Assembly: GCF_009933175.1 (NCBI RefSeq)
Contig: NZ_MAEJ01000018.1
Coordinates: forward strand, 1-57,482
Reading direction: 5' to 3'
Length of the DNA stretch: 57,482 nucleotides
Origin: Candidatus Enterococcus huntleyi
GTDB lineage: Bacteria > Bacillota > Bacilli > Lactobacillales > Enterococcaceae
Position 1 is the stretch's first letter, and every line of letters begins with the position of its first letter. Below the pieces are notes generated by a model. That model made no database searches and had not been told where the DNA came from. It saw nothing but the letters and a program-made list of their open reading frames with translations. Shown piece after piece: positions 56,831 to 57,482 of the stretch. Made by a program: the position numbers and the translations under genes.

Positions 56831-57376
56831 ATTTTGAAGGTTAATTTCATTTTTTTGTTTATGTTATTACATCAACAATCCTGATATTAAGTTGTTTATT
56901 ATGAAGAATAAAGACTTTTAGAATATCAGTAAGTGTTTTAGTCATAAAGTTTTGAATAGATATAAAATGCCTTAGACGTCCTTTAAAATATCTAGTAGTG
57001 TGGAAACTATTTGGGTTAATAGAGCAGCACTAATAATTTTGAACAATTGAAAGTGAATAAATAATCTATCACTTTCTGCTCCTTCTATTATTTTACTCCT
57101 TTAAATGTACGAAAATCGACTTACTCAATAAAGAGTAAGTCGATTTTCGTTATTTTATGTGGGATAAGCTGTTTTCTAAAATGCATGTACGACCCGCAAG
57201 TTGGTTTATTTTGAATGCGTCGTCTTTATATTTAATTGATGCAATAGTGCTTTGGTGAGTACCGATAGTATGGATTATATAAATCAACCTAAACATGCTA
57301 TTGGATAGGCTACAATTAACTAGACAGAAAAATTAAGGTGTGTAGACTAGAAGAAAACATACCAGGAGGAATTTTT
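56831..57376. other. Intergenic region up to the right-edge transposase
   Basis: About 545 bp without a gene. It holds a perfect 18-bp terminator-like stem (57109-57150) and, near its right end, the probable terminal region of an IS3-type element. The exact IS end cannot be fixed, because the other end is outside the window. Confidence 0.5.
57109..57156. terminator. Perfect 18-bp terminator stem
   Basis: ACGAAAATCGACTTACTC (57109-57126) pairs exactly with GAGTAAGTCGATTTTCGT (57133-57150) around AATAAA, followed by TATTTT. It probably ends island transcription and is usable in both directions. Confidence 0.85.
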
Positions 57377-57482
57377 ATGTCTAAGAGAACACGAAGAACT
57401 TTTTCACAAGAATTCAAGCAACAAATCGTCAATCTTTACTTAGCTGGAAAGCCACGTGTAGAAATCATTCGAGAATATGAAC
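57377..57482 (+). mobile_element. IS3-family transposase OrfA, 5' part
   Basis: 35 codons visible before the window ends: MSKRTRRTFSQEFKQQIVNL, then YLAGKPRVEIIREYE. The R-T-F-S-x-E-F-K pattern followed by a helix-turn-helix (AGKPRVEIIREYE) is that of IS3-family OrfA DNA-binding proteins. CCAGGAGGAATTTTT precedes the ATG. The element marks the right end of the visible island. Intactness, orfB and the inverted repeats lie outside. Confidence 0.85.

Overview
The window reads as low-GC Firmicutes (Lactobacillales) chromosome, most like Enterococcus or a close relative. Evidence is the RexAB-type AddAB helicase-nuclease, FabT-like palindromes around fabI/fabZ, a phenylalanyl T-box, strong AGGAGG ribosome sites with occasional TTG/GTG starts, an N-acetyl-diaminopimelate route (DapH plus deacetylase), a CbpB-like CBS protein and the DUF4003-obgE order. 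The species cannot be fixed from sequence reading alone.

Layout. 1-90: left edge, the first codons of a leftward gene (possibly a transposase) behind a perfect palindrome that covers its ribosome site. 180-3300: leftward ABC exporter pair and a HicAB toxin-antitoxin pair with a clear promoter. 3.4-14.6 kb: lepA, a GNAT acetyltransferase, a nucleoside deoxyribosyltransferase, many small orphan or membrane proteins, a candidate small RNA and a POT peptide transporter. 15-22.4 kb: rexB-rexA behind a LexA-type SOS box. 22.4-27.8 kb: an HxlR regulator, T-box-controlled pheST, and trpS. 28-31 kb: a four-gene polar amino-acid ABC importer. 31.5-37.2 kb: murI, an RNase PH-RdgB fusion and a YfcE-type phosphoesterase as one operon, then cbpB, dapH and the N-acetyl-DAP deacetylase. 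37.3-48.6 kb: mscS, ilvE, fabI, fabZ, a cyclophilin lipoprotein, mupG, an alpha/beta hydrolase, gap, DUF4003 and obgE. Most core genes are separated by clear, often bidirectional, intrinsic terminators.

48.6-57.5 kb is an AT-rich accessory island lying between the obgE terminator and an IS3-type transposase start at the right edge. It encodes a double ribbon-helix-helix candidate regulator flanked by GGTAGTCAA repeats. It also carries six phosphatase-type genes from three unrelated folds, all on the + strand: an endonuclease/exonuclease/phosphatase (EEP) enzyme, a CX5R dual-specificity-like phosphatase, and four metallophosphatases. One metallophosphatase is fused to an OmpR/PhoB-like winged helix. 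Another is broken by a single TGA exactly at the conserved Gly of GHTP. Three small unknown proteins and decayed coding fragments lie between them. This phosphatase island is the most unusual part of the window; its function is not known from the sequence.
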